Shown here: piece by piece, positions 1 through 7,679 of the stretch | Numbering within the stretch: position 1 is the stretch's first letter | Layout of the letters: each line of letters begins with the position of its first letter | NCBI GenBank assembly: GCA_035646975.1 | Contig: DASROJ010000028.1 | Location: 1 to 19,878 of the forward strand | From: DASROJ01 sp035646975 | Lineage (GTDB): Bacteria; Acidobacteriota; Polarisedimenticolia; JACPZX01; DASXTC01 | Direction of reading: 5' to 3' | Length of the DNA: 19,878 bases | Position numbers and translations under genes: made by a program | Notes under the pieces: model-generated | The model's input: the letters and a program-made list of their open reading frames with translations, nothing else | Database searches by the model: none | What the model was told of the DNA's origin: nothing

Positions 1-764
1 TCGAGCCTGCGCAGCTGCACCAGACCGAGCGCCGCCTGGAGGTCCGACATGTTGTACTTGAATCCATCCTCGAGAATCTCGTAGTACCACGACCCTTTCG
101 CGGTGTAGCGCTGCCACCCGTCACGGCTCATCCCGTGATAGCCGAACACGGCCAGACGATCCCGCAGCGCGTCGTCATCGGTGGTGACCATCCCTCCTTC
201 GCCCGTGGTGAGATTCTTGGTCGCATAGAAGCTGAAGACCGTCATCGGGCTGATCGTGCCGACGGATTTGCCGCGATACGAGGCCGGCAGCGAGTGCGCG
301 GCGTCCTCGATGACCGTGAGCCCCTTTTCCCGCGCGATCGACTGGATGCCGTCCATCTCACACGGGTGCCCGGCGATGTGGACCGGGATGATCGCCTTGG
401 TGCGCGCCGTCACCGCCCGGGCCAGACGGGCGGGATCGAGGTTGGCGGTGTCGTCCTCCACGTCGACAAGCACCGGGCGGGCGCCCGCGTGGAGCACCGC
501 GGCCGCGCTCGCCGTAAAAGTATACGGAGTCGTCACCACCTCGTCGCCCGGCCCGACCCCCGCGGCCACCAGCGCAAGGTGAAGCCCCGCGGTGCACGAC
601 GACACCGCCACGGCATGCCGGGCTCCGACACGGCGGGCGAACTCTTCTTCGAAGCGCTTCGTTCGCGGACCGGTGGTGATCCAGCCGGAACGCAGCGTCG
701 CGACGACCTCTTCGATTTCGGCCTCCGTGATGTCGGGCCTGCAGAACGGGATGTACTCGGCCAA
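1..764 (-). CDS. DegT/DnrJ/EryC1/StrS-family sugar aminotransferase (3' end cut by window edge)
   Basis: PLP-dependent aminotransferase of the DegT/DnrJ/EryC1/StrS family, which aminates keto-sugar nucleotides to make amino sugars for surface polysaccharides. The visible 254 residues start MAEYIPFCRPDITEAEI, contain the phosphate-binding SSCTAGLHLAL segment (about 55-65), the cofactor-contacting VIEDAAHSLPA (151-161) and the SFYATKNLTTGEGG motif whose Lys183 should form the Schiff base. The C-terminal third lies outside the window. The start is read as TTG at 764-762, preceded by a GGGGGAG ribosome-binding site at good spacing; no ATG fits the conserved N-terminus. It begins 10 bases after the stop of the glycosyltransferase gene and is probably the last or next gene of the same operon. 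Family assignment is firm; the sugar substrate is unknown, and a CapD-type 4,6-dehydratase in the same locus could supply a 4-keto sugar. Confidence 0.93.
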   Translation of the reverse strand, partial: MAEYIPFCRPDITEAEIEEVVATLRSGWITTGPRTKRFEEEFARRVGARHAVAVSSCTAGLHLALVAAGVGPGDEVVTTPYTFTASAAAVLHAGARPVLVDVEDDTANLDPARLARAVTARTKAIIPVHIAGHPCEMDGIQSIAREKGLTVIEDAAHSLPASYRGKSVGTISPMTVFSFYATKNLTTGEGGMVTTDDDALRDRLAVFGYHGMSRDGWQRYTAKGSWYYEILEDGFKYNMSDLQAALGLVQLRRL

Positions 765-774
765 GCGACTCCCC

Positions 775-1797
775 CTATCGAGATGACTGGACGGGCCCGA
801 CCGGATGCTCGCGGGCCTTGATGAGCAGCGTCGGCAGGGCCGCCAGCAGGCCCAGCCCGTACGCCAGATGGATGATGAGCGTGGCCCAGGGCACCAGCCG
901 GGCCGAGCCCTGCGGAAAGCCGGCGGTCCTGCCCCGGATGAACCAGAGCGCGGCGGCGGCGTGCGCCGCAAGCAGCAGCGCGAGCAGCGCCAGGGCTTCG
1001 GGACGGACGAAAGAAACGCTCACGAGCGTCGCCAGACCCAGCACGAAGACCGGCGGCACCAGGAAACGCCAGGAGATCATCGATGGAACCCTCGTCATGA
1101 CCCGCACCTTCCACCACCCGTACTGGAAGTACTGGCTGAAGAGCGACCGCGCCGTTGAGCGCGGATGATAGCTCGATCGGATGGCCGGGTTCAGCACGAT
1201 GCGTCCGCCCTGGCTTCGGATCCGGTAGTTCAGCTCGTCGTCCTGGTTGCGCACCAGCTCTTCGTCGTAGCCGCCGAACCGCCTGAAGGTCTCTTTCGGA
1301 TAAGCTCCCAGGTACACGCTGTCGCTGTCGCGCTCCTCCGTGGCGTAATGGAACGCCGAGTTGCCCACGCCGAACGGTGTGGAGGTGGCCAGCGCCACCG
1401 CGCCGGGAAAAGCCCCCTCCGCGATCGGCGTCATCGCGCCGCCGGCCCCCTCGGCGCCGGTGCGCACCAGGGTCTCGATCGCCCGGCTGACATAATCGGA
1501 CTGGACGATCGTGTGTCCGTCCACGCGGACGATGAACTGGCCGGTGGCAGCCGCGATGGCCCGGTTCATCCCCGTGGGCACGATCCTCCCGGGATTGTCG
1601 ATCAGCCGGACACGCCGGTCCGCCGCGGCGATGCCTTCCACGATGGCGCGCGTTCCGTCATCCGACATGCCATCGGCGACGATGACCTCGTAGCGGTCCG
1701 CGGGATAGTCCTGCCGCAGCACCGCCCCGAGACATTCGTGGATGCGCCGCCCCTCGTTGCGGGCGGGGATCACGACGCTGACGGTGGGCGCCGTCAT
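775..1797 (-). CDS. GT2 glycosyltransferase, ExoA-like, with C-terminal membrane segments
   Basis: Predicted membrane-associated family 2 glycosyltransferase of 340 residues that would add a sugar from a nucleotide-sugar donor to a lipid-linked polysaccharide intermediate at the cytoplasmic face. The GT-A fold is visible: SVVIPARNEGRRIHECLG at the N-terminus, VIVADGMSDDGT (about 39-49), and RVDGH (91-95) in place of the DxD motif, a form seen in ExoA of succinoglycan synthesis. GGYDEELVRNQDDELNYRI provides the acidic catalytic region, followed by the FQYGWWKVRVM segment typical of ExoA-like enzymes. Two or three hydrophobic helices follow (about 245-325). The ATG at 1797-1795 overlaps the stop of the upstream polymerase gene (ATGA), which fixes the start. 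The reading frame stays open far upstream, but that part only shadows the polymerase gene. Confidence 0.92.
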   Translation of the reverse strand: MTAPTVSVVIPARNEGRRIHECLGAVLRQDYPADRYEVIVADGMSDDGTRAIVEGIAAADRRVRLIDNPGRIVPTGMNRAIAAATGQFIVRVDGHTIVQSDYVSRAIETLVRTGAEGAGGAMTPIAEGAFPGAVALATSTPFGVGNSAFHYATEERDSDSVYLGAYPKETFRRFGGYDEELVRNQDDELNYRIRSQGGRIVLNPAIRSSYHPRSTARSLFSQYFQYGWWKVRVMTRVPSMISWRFLVPPVFVLGLATLVSVSFVRPEALALLALLLAAHAAAALWFIRGRTAGFPQGSARLVPWATLIIHLAYGLGLLAALPTLLIKAREHPVGPVQSSR

Positions 1798-3221
1798 TTG
1801 ACCATCCGGTACAACGGCACCACCTCGACCGATGCGGGCGAGACGACGGGTGCCGTCGTGGCCGGCTGCTTGAGCCGGCGCACCTGCGTGGCGAGCCCGA
1901 GCAGCAGCCACTGCTGTCCGTTGACATCGATGAGAAAGAAATGGTTGTAGAAGAACGCGGACACCATCATCGCGATGCCGGCGCCGAAAGCCGCAAGCCC
2001 CAGCGCCCTCATGAAGGGCTCCTCCTGCTTGAGGAACACCATCAACGACTCGTAGAGCACGCATACGAGAAAGGTGAGGAACATGAGGATGCCCGGTATC
2101 CCGAGCTCGCAGGCGATCTGCAGGTATGAGTTGTGCGCGGCCCTGAACTTGATGACGGTGGAATAGTTGCCGATGAAGAACGGGAAGACACCGTAGCCGA
2201 CGCCCAGCGGATTGGCTTCCAGCATGCGCAGCGCGGCGTTCCAGACGTAAAGCCGGATCTGGCTCGAGCCGTCCAGACGCGCCTCGGAAGAGCCGTCCTC
2301 CCCTTCCGCCCCGCCGCCGAGGAGGCCGCTCTGGAACCCGGCAAGCGCCTCGGCCTCGTCGGATCCCTCGTTCGAACGCCACTGCCAGGGCTCTTCGGCC
2401 GCCGAGCTGAAGCTTTCGTCGATCCGATCCATCGCCTTGTCGGGCAGCCAGACCTGGTAGGAGACGACGATGAGGACGATGAGGATGAGCATCCGCCGGT
2501 CTCTCAGCAACGCAATCGCGCCACAGGCGATGATGCCGGCCAGCCAGCTGCCCCGCGACAGCGTGAAGACCAGACCGACACCGGCGACAAGAGCCGAACC
2601 CAGCCCGAACAGCCCGGCCCTGTGCTTCCATCCAAGCATGAGGAACGCGGCCAGGGCCGTCGCCACCGCGCCGGCAAGATAGGCCCCCGCGTTGTTGCCC
2701 TCGCCCAGGTGCCCGTTTGCCCGCATCGGCCCCTTTGTCACCACCTCCATGCAGATGAAGGCGCCTTCGAAGGCCACGCCGAGCATCAGCCCCTTGAAGA
2801 CGGTTTCGATGTCCTCGCGGCTCCTGGCCACCAGGCCGCCGATCGCGTAGATGAGAAGACAGGTGACGAGATTCTTGTAAAGGATCATCACTTCGTATGG
2901 CTTCCAGAGCACGTAGAATCTCACCGGCGCGAAAAAGAGCATCGTGTTGGCAAAACCCATCGTGACCAGGAGCACGAACGCCACCAGGGGGATGGCGAAC
3001 CGGACACCACCGGCGCTGCCCGGCTCTTTCCTTTTGGCAAGCAGGACCGCCAGTGCGATGAGCACCACCAGGTTCTGCGAGTTCAGCAGCGGAATCGGCG
3101 GCCCCGGGAGTCTCTCGGAAATCGGCAGGATGAACGCAAGCGCCGCGATGCCCAGCCGCGGCCCCTTGAAGCACAGACCCACCGCGACGACCGTCAGCAG
3201 GATGTAGAAGATATCCATCAT
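1794..3221 (-). CDS. O-antigen ligase / Wzy-type polymerase family membrane protein
   Basis: Polytopic inner-membrane protein of 475 residues resembling the WaaL/Wzy (O-antigen ligase or polymerase, Wzy_C) family, which joins lipid-linked glycans in the periplasm. About ten to twelve hydrophobic helices run through it. The family signatures TLSRGSWLAG (about 220-229) and RAAHNSYLQIACELGIPG (360-377, with His363) are present; Arg223 and His363 match positions conserved in the family. Between them is a large periplasmic-type loop (about 258-325) with an unusually acidic stretch (AEGEDGSSEARLDGSS). The start ATG at 3221 overlaps the preceding stop as ATGA; a second Met follows directly. Ligase and polymerase cannot be separated from sequence alone. 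The Wzz-type protein in the same operon favours polymerase, but no Wzx flippase is visible in the window. Confidence 0.9.
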   Translation of the reverse strand: MMDIFYILLTVVAVGLCFKGPRLGIAALAFILPISERLPGPPIPLLNSQNLVVLIALAVLLAKRKEPGSAGGVRFAIPLVAFVLLVTMGFANTMLFFAPVRFYVLWKPYEVMILYKNLVTCLLIYAIGGLVARSREDIETVFKGLMLGVAFEGAFICMEVVTKGPMRANGHLGEGNNAGAYLAGAVATALAAFLMLGWKHRAGLFGLGSALVAGVGLVFTLSRGSWLAGIIACGAIALLRDRRMLILIVLIVVSYQVWLPDKAMDRIDESFSSAAEEPWQWRSNEGSDEAEALAGFQSGLLGGGAEGEDGSSEARLDGSSQIRLYVWNAALRMLEANPLGVGYGVFPFFIGNYSTVIKFRAAHNSYLQIACELGIPGILMFLTFLVCVLYESLMVFLKQEEPFMRALGLAAFGAGIAMMVSAFFYNHFFLIDVNGQQWLLLGLATQVRRLKQPATTAPVVSPASVEVVPLYRMVK

Positions 3222-4633
3222 GACGCGGGTCCCCCGGTCAGGGTGATCAGCGCCGCTTCGGGCGGGCAGAGAAAACGAACCGGCACGCGCGTGGTGCCGA
3301 TGCCCCGCGTGACGAACAGGGTGCTTCCCTCCTCGACAAAAAGCCCCGAGGCATATTCGCGTCCGAGTCGCGTGTCGGTGATGACCGCGCCGTAGAACGG
3401 AATCCTCACCTGCCCGCCCTGCGTGTGGCCCGCCAGCACCAGGGGGATCCCCAGGTCCCGGGCGTCGGGGAAGATATCAGGGGTGTGCGACAGCAGGACC
3501 ATCGGAGCGCCGGCAGGCACGCGCGAGAGCAGGTCGAGCAGGAAATCGCTTCCAGCCGGCTCGCGCCACGGCCCCTGGATCGGCTGCGCGCCCGGCCGGG
3601 TCAGCACGAGGTCGTCGAACTCCTTGGTGCCGGGACCTTCGGCGTAGATGCCCGGCCTTCCCGACGCGATGGGCCACGCGCTCTGGTCGGCGTAAGTCAA
3701 ATCCCAGGCCGAAGGCTCCTCGGTGCCGTCATCCCATGTCCGACCGAGCATCCGGACGCCATCTCCGGTGCTGTCGACCCTGAACCTGAAACGGTGCCAG
3801 AGCCCCGGGCCCAGCTCGCGTGTTGATGTGTATTCGCCGCGATTGTAATAGGCCCCATGCGCCGAGGCGGTCAGGCAGGTCAGCCCTTCACGGCGCAGCG
3901 CCATGTAGTACTTGTCCTGTCCGACACCCAGACGGCTGCGCCCCAGAAGACCGACCCAGTCCTCCGGGCTGCTGAACCGGAGTCGGCCGGTGAGCTCGTA
4001 GTCGGTCCAGTTCTCGGCTCCCGGCGGGGCCAGCTCGAGATAGGCGGGGCGATCCCCCGGTCCTTGCTGGATCAGCCCCGTCGATTCCATTTTCCACCGT
4101 CCCTTGCCGCCATAGTCATGCACCTTGATGCCCGCCAGCGCGAGAGAGCCGCCCTGTCTCGGGATGATGGCGATGTCGTCCCAGAGCACTCTCACGCCGG
4201 CCTCGGTGAGCATCTTCTCCAGCCCATCCTGATTGATGCGTGAGGCCATCTCACCGTGCCCCTGGACGAAGAACACGCCATCGTGGGCGGGCAGCGCGCC
4301 GAGGTAGGCCGCCATCCGCCGATACGCCTCCAGCCTCAGATCACCGGAAAGATTCTTCCTGACGAGATCGCCGGTCACGACGATCGCGTCAGCGCGTGCC
4401 TGCCGCGCGATGTCGGCGACAAGCTCCTCGCGTCTGCCGGGCGACGTGGCTTCGAAGTCGGAAAGATGGAGGATCCGGTACCCTTCGAACGGTTCCGGCA
4501 GCCCCTGCACGGCCACGCGAACATCGTGACGCTCGACGGCATACGGCTCGACCGCCACGGCGTAGTAGAGAACGCTGGTGAAGAGGATGGCCGGCAGGCC
4601 CACACGGACCCAGAGGACCTTCAATGGGCTCAA
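3218..4633 (-). CDS. Membrane-anchored metallophosphoesterase-like protein with degenerate active site and inserted jelly-roll-like domain
   Basis: A 471-residue protein with one N-terminal hydrophobic helix (about 9-28), then a calcineurin-like phosphoesterase fold of the YkuE type split by an insert. Core motifs align as HLSDFE (D59-F60-E61, normally DxH), VVTGDL (D89, kept), QGHGE (125-128, normally GNHD/E), LLSHTPD (H383, kept) and AGHTQGGQ (H403 kept, Q405 normally His). Thus two metal-ligand histidines, the Asn and the catalytic His are changed. Residues about 175-348, between two core strands, form an extra domain rich in aromatic beta strands (WTDYELTGRLRF, LWHRFRFRVD, RPGIYAE, FDDLVL) that resembles concanavalin/LamG-like or DUF1080-type jelly rolls. 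The start is TTG at 4633, overlapping the HTH stop (TTGA); a second TTG three codons later is better spaced from AAGAAGGG. Polysaccharide-binding or sensing is a possible role, but this is inference. Confidence 0.8.
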   Translation of the reverse strand: MSPLKVLWVRVGLPAILFTSVLYYAVAVEPYAVERHDVRVAVQGLPEPFEGYRILHLSDFEATSPGRREELVADIARQARADAIVVTGDLVRKNLSGDLRLEAYRRMAAYLGALPAHDGVFFVQGHGEMASRINQDGLEKMLTEAGVRVLWDDIAIIPRQGGSLALAGIKVHDYGGKGRWKMESTGLIQQGPGDRPAYLELAPPGAENWTDYELTGRLRFSSPEDWVGLLGRSRLGVGQDKYYMALRREGLTCLTASAHGAYYNRGEYTSTRELGPGLWHRFRFRVDSTGDGVRMLGRTWDDGTEEPSAWDLTYADQSAWPIASGRPGIYAEGPGTKEFDDLVLTRPGAQPIQGPWREPAGSDFLLDLLSRVPAGAPMVLLSHTPDIFPDARDLGIPLVLAGHTQGGQVRIPFYGAVITDTRLGREYASGLFVEEGSTLFVTRGIGTTRVPVRFLCPPEAALITLTGGPAS

Positions 4634-4836
4634 CCCTTCTTCAGGACGATCCGGTTCTCTTCAAGCCATTTCATCAGCTCCACCCGCTTGTACCGGAGCG
4701 CGGATGTCTTGCCATCCCCGATCCGGTAGGCAGGCAGCTGCCCTTCCTTGGTGAGCGCCCACAGCTTCGTCCGGCCGATCTTCAGAAGCCGCTGGGCCTC
4801 CCTGCTGGTCAGAATCTCATCCATGTCTCTGTCCAT
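4630..4836 (-). CDS. Small excisionase/MerR-type helix-turn-helix DNA-binding protein
   Basis: A 68-residue protein of the HTH_17 (excisionase/AlpA-like, MerR-superfamily) type. Visible features are ILTSREAQRLLKIGRTKLWAL (HTH, about 8-28, shown here with one substitution-free read) and the wing GQLPAYRIGDGKTSALRYK (about 33-51), then a helix LMKWLEENR. Such proteins bind short DNA sites as small regulators or as phage excisionases; no integrase or other phage gene is near, so local transcription control is more likely. The ATG at 4836 has only a GGCGGGGG stretch directly upstream; Met5 is an alternative. It sits downstream of three 19-bp repeats and overlaps the next gene by TTGA. It could bind those repeats, but that is untested. 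Confidence 0.82.
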   Translation of the reverse strand: MDRDMDEILTSREAQRLLKIGRTKLWALTKEGQLPAYRIGDGKTSALRYKRVELMKWLEENRIVLKKG

Positions 4837-4851
4837 ACCCCCGCCATCATG

Positions 4852-4908
4852 TTGGTTAGACCAGGTCAGCTTGGTTAGACCAAGTCAGCTTGGTTATGCC
4901 GGGTCAGC
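4852..4908 (-). repeat. Three tandem 19-bp repeats with dyad symmetry (possible operator or RNA hairpin array)
   Basis: Three head-to-tail copies with an exact 19-base period: 4852-4870, 4871-4889 and 4890-4908. On the plus strand they read TTGGTTAGACCAGGTCAGC, TTGGTTAGACCAAGTCAGC and TTGGTTATGCCGGGTCAGC; copies 1 and 2 differ at one base and copy 3 at four or fewer. Each contains TTGGT-N3-ACCAA-type symmetry, perfect in copy 2 and decayed in copy 3. In the transcript the repeats can also form ACCAAGCTGACTTGGT (4894-4879, perfect 6-bp stem, CTGA loop) and a near-identical hairpin at 4875-4860. The array fills the gap between the NusG-like stop (4904) and the HTH start (4836). TTGGT-N3-ACCAA resembles operators of FadR/PdhR-type GntR regulators; which protein binds here is unknown. 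Confidence 0.85.
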
Positions 4909-5428
4909 ACCCGTGACCCAGTCGAAGCACATCCCTTCCATCCATCTCGACGGTTGCGCGTCGAGCGAAAAACGTCAGCAGAATTCGAACCCGTTCGGGC
5001 GCCGTGCTCGGGCCTTCGACCAGGCCGAGCAGACCGGCCAGCGGACCGTGCTTCACCTCGACCCGGTCACCCGGCGCCAGCTCCGCCCGCTGGACGATGT
5101 AGCCCTTGCTTCCCATCCGCGCGGAGATCTCGTCGATGAGCGACTCGTCCACGGTGGTCGGATGTTCATCCGGGCCGAGGACCCGGCCCACTCCCGGTGT
5201 CCACCGCACCCTCGCGTAATCCCGTGCTAGGGACATCCTGACGAACAGGTATCCCGGAAAGAGCAGATTGACCTTCTCGCTCGTCCGGCGACGGCTCCGG
5301 CTCCACTCGAGCACGAGCGGAACGAACACGGCGATGCCCGCCTGTTCGAGCAGCATGCGGGCGAACTCCTCCTTGCGGGGCCGCGTGCTCACCACGTACC
5401 AGGGAAGGCGCGGACCGGCCGGGATCAT
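4904..5428 (-). CDS. NusG paralogue (NGN plus KOW), operon-specific transcription antiterminator type
   Basis: A 174-residue NusG-family protein. The NGN domain (about 8-105) shows WYVVSTRPRKEEFA, VFVPLVLEWSR and the LFPGYLFVRMSL signature; the KOW domain follows (about 117-145) with LAPGDRVEVKHGPLAGLLG. Such stand-alone NusG paralogues inside polysaccharide operons (RfaH, UpxY, LoaP) bind RNA polymerase and promote elongation through their own long operon. Encoded between the BY-kinase and the HTH gene, it is most likely this operon's specialised factor and not housekeeping NusG, which normally sits beside secE and ribosomal protein genes. The ATG at 5428 overlaps the upstream stop (ATGA). 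The gene's stop codon lies inside the third 19-bp repeat. Confidence 0.92.
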   Translation of the reverse strand: MIPAGPRLPWYVVSTRPRKEEFARMLLEQAGIAVFVPLVLEWSRSRRRTSEKVNLLFPGYLFVRMSLARDYARVRWTPGVGRVLGPDEHPTTVDESLIDEISARMGSKGYIVQRAELAPGDRVEVKHGPLAGLLGLVEGPSTAPERVRILLTFFARRATVEMDGRDVLRLGHGC

Positions 5429-6174
5429 TTCGGCTTCTCCACGTCCGAGTAGTACTTGTAGTAGTAGCGCCCCATGCGCGTCTCGGGCACGTCGTTGAGC
5501 AGGAACCCGATCAGCTTGGTGCGGTCTATCGCCACGAGCGCCTTGGATGCGGCCGGCCGCGGGGTGACCCCCGCCCGCACGACCATGAGCGCCCCGTCGC
5601 AGATGTCGACCAGACCGCTGGCGTCGGCGGTGGGCAGAATCGGTGGCGCATCGCAGATGACGAATTCGTAACGCGAGGTCAGCGTCCGCAGCAGATCCTT
5701 GAGCCGCTCGATCGGAAGGGAATGCGGCCGGCTCCCGTTTGACCCGGCGCCACCGCCGCCCCCGCTGCCCGAGGACACCAGCGGCAGCACCATCACGTCG
5801 AGGTTTCCCCCCGGCATCGTGAGGACCACATCCTCCACCGAGGCGCGGCCCGCCAGCACGTCGAGCAGGCCACGCCCGGGCGCGCCGACGAGATAGGATT
5901 GGACCTTCGGCTTGCGCACGTCGCAATCGATGAGCAGCACCCGTCGCGTCGGCTCGAAGGAAAGCGCCACCGCAAGGTTCGTCGCGCAGGCGGTCTTGCC
6001 TTCGGACATGAGCGGGCTGGTGACGACAATCGAGTTGAGCTTGCCACCGGTGGCATGCTTGAGCGCGCGCAGCTTCACCTGGAGCTTGCGGAACTGCTCG
6101 CCTCCCATGCCGGTCTGGTCGTAGAGCGCCACGAGGATGTCGCTCCTGGCCCAGGTCCCTTTGGTCATTTCCAT
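5425..6174 (-). CDS. CpsD/Wzc-C-type BY-kinase (exopolysaccharide tyrosine autokinase)
   Basis: A 249-residue cytoplasmic P-loop ATPase of the bacterial tyrosine kinase family, which pairs with a Wzz-type membrane protein and controls polysaccharide chain growth by cycles of tyrosine phosphorylation. Walker A is SPLMSEGKTACATNLA (K60, T61), Walker A' is VLLIDCDVRKPK (79-90), Walker B is FVICDAPP (171-178). The C-terminus carries a tyrosine cluster, RYYYKYYSD (Tyr237-239, 241, 242), the usual autophosphorylation tail. A Gly/Ser-rich loop (about 134-148) interrupts the region where relatives have a short loop. It begins one base within the stop of the Wzz-type gene (TGATG), as expected of a kinase split from its membrane partner. 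Confidence 0.93.
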   Translation of the reverse strand: MEMTKGTWARSDILVALYDQTGMGGEQFRKLQVKLRALKHATGGKLNSIVVTSPLMSEGKTACATNLAVALSFEPTRRVLLIDCDVRKPKVQSYLVGAPGRGLLDVLAGRASVEDVVLTMPGGNLDVMVLPLVSSGSGGGGGAGSNGSRPHSLPIERLKDLLRTLTSRYEFVICDAPPILPTADASGLVDICDGALMVVRAGVTPRPAASKALVAIDRTKLIGFLLNDVPETRMGRYYYKYYSDVEKPK

Positions 6175-7679
6175 CAGCCTCTCATCAAGCCGAATATCGC
6201 CACCATGATCAGCAGAGCGGCGAGGATTCCGGTTCCCAGCAGCAGCTTCCGGTTGCGCTCCAGCCCACCGTGGGGCTCGGCCGAAGCGATGGCCGGGATG
6301 CTGATCAGCACCGGGATGTTGAACGCGGCGACCAGCTCGTCTTCGGAGTGGAACTTCGGCCGCGCCAGATCCAGCAGCAGCGCGAGGCCGACGCCCATCA
6401 TGAGGCCGAGCGCCGAGCCGAACGACAGGATCTGGTTGACGTTCGGCTTGTACGGGCGCACCGGTGGAATCGCGCGGTCCAGGACCACGAACGACTCGCC
6501 CTGGCGCTCCTGCTCGAGCGTTTCGGCGATGACGGCCTGCGTCTTGTTTCTCAGCATGTCGAGGTAGCTCTGCTGGAGGATGTCGTAGTCACGCTTGAGA
6601 CCCAGCAGCGCCTGTTCGTTTCTCGGCCCGTTGGCCACGCGGCTCTCGTACTCGCCAATCTGATCCTTGAGGCGCTGCGATTCCCGGGTGAGATCCTTGA
6701 TGCTCAGATCGATGTCGCCAATCTGGCGGCGAAGCTGCTGTTCGCGCACCGTCATCCCCTGGGTGGGAGGCGGCGGTTCGGTGTCCGGCCCCTTGTCATC
6801 TCCTTTGCGGGCCAGCTGCTCTTCGAGCTGGGCGATCTGCCGCTTGAGGACGATGACCTCCGGGTGCTGCTCCGTGTACAGGGATTTCAGCTCGACGAGA
6901 CGCGCCCGTTTCTGGTCGAGATCGGTTGCCGCCGTCAGGACGTTGGTGACACCCGAGGCAGGCAGCTCCGCGAGGTCCTTCTCCAGGACGATCTTGCGAT
7001 CCTGCTGTTTGCTGATCTCGTCGATGATCGACTTGAGCCGGCCGCGGAACCCTTCCAGGAGGGCGAAATTCACGTCGCGCTGCGCCGGCAGCTCGGCCAT
7101 GTGGGATCGATTGAACTCGGAGATGCGCGCCTCGGCATCCTCCAGATCGCGTTTCTTCTCGGCGAGCTGCTGTTCGAGAAACACGGTCGTGCTCCTCGCC
7201 TCGGCCTTGCGCGCATTGACGTTCTCGTTGATGAACAGCTCCGCCACGGCGTTGGCCACACGCGCCGCGATCTGCGGATCGACATCCTCGTAATAGATCT
7301 TGAAGGTGCTCGTGCCCCGGACTTCCACGCGGATGTTCCGATCCACCCGCGCCACGAGATCCTCCATCGGGACGGTATCCCGAAGGTTGGCGAACAGATT
7401 CTGCCCGTTGATGATCGTCTCGAGCCGGCTGCGGCTCGACACCTGCTGCTGGATCGTCTTGATCCGGTTTTCGATGGGCGTGGTGACGATCGGCTTGACG
7501 TAGTTGGTCGGAATCTTCTGCGGCTCGACCAGGATCAGCGTGCTGGCCTGATAGACCTTCGGCAGCCGCCGGCAGAGCCAGGCGGACAACCCGATGCCGA
7601 GCACCAGGGTGAGCAGAGGAATCCACCAGAGCCGCTTGAGGCTGTTGAGCAGCGCGGTGACGTTGAGCAGCTCCGGCAT
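6174..7679 (-). CDS. Wzz/GumC-type polysaccharide co-polymerase (chain-length determinant)
   Basis: A 501-residue inner-membrane polysaccharide co-polymerase with a large periplasmic coiled coil. The Wzz domain occupies the N-terminus with a first helix at about 18-36, followed by VYQASTLILVEPQKIPTNYV. A long heptad region (about 150-390) includes SLYTEQHPEVIVLKRQI, conserved in GumC/ExoP proteins, and is broken by a proline-rich stretch (about 300-307). The PxxP-type region PPVRPYKPN (405-413) leads into the second helix (about 415-437). A third hydrophobic helix ends the protein (479-499), which is less usual. The cytoplasmic kinase is a separate downstream gene. The ATG at 7679 shares a base with the upstream stop (TGATG). 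Confidence 0.94.
   Translation of the reverse strand: MPELLNVTALLNSLKRLWWIPLLTLVLGIGLSAWLCRRLPKVYQASTLILVEPQKIPTNYVKPIVTTPIENRIKTIQQQVSSRSRLETIINGQNLFANLRDTVPMEDLVARVDRNIRVEVRGTSTFKIYYEDVDPQIAARVANAVAELFINENVNARKAEARSTTVFLEQQLAEKKRDLEDAEARISEFNRSHMAELPAQRDVNFALLEGFRGRLKSIIDEISKQQDRKIVLEKDLAELPASGVTNVLTAATDLDQKRARLVELKSLYTEQHPEVIVLKRQIAQLEEQLARKGDDKGPDTEPPPPTQGMTVREQQLRRQIGDIDLSIKDLTRESQRLKDQIGEYESRVANGPRNEQALLGLKRDYDILQQSYLDMLRNKTQAVIAETLEQERQGESFVVLDRAIPPVRPYKPNVNQILSFGSALGLMMGVGLALLLDLARPKFHSEDELVAAFNIPVLISIPAIASAEPHGGLERNRKLLLGTGILAALLIMVAIFGLMRG

Noticed and set aside
775..3174. A single 799-residue protein ending in the glycosyltransferase
   Set aside because: The first part is out-of-frame reading of the polymerase gene; the glycosyltransferase begins at the ATGA junction at 1797.
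2133..3395. Long open frame on the plus strand opposite the polymerase gene (similar ones at 6270-7685 and 10609-11880)
   Set aside because: Low-complexity charged sequence with no recognisable domain; they mirror codon bias of real genes on the minus strand in GC-rich DNA.
4630..4836. Phage excisionase and a nearby prophage or integrative element
   Set aside because: No integrase, attachment repeats or phage genes are present; flanking genes belong to one polysaccharide operon.
4852..4908. A small CRISPR array
   Set aside because: The 19-base units are directly adjacent with no spacers and there are no cas genes.
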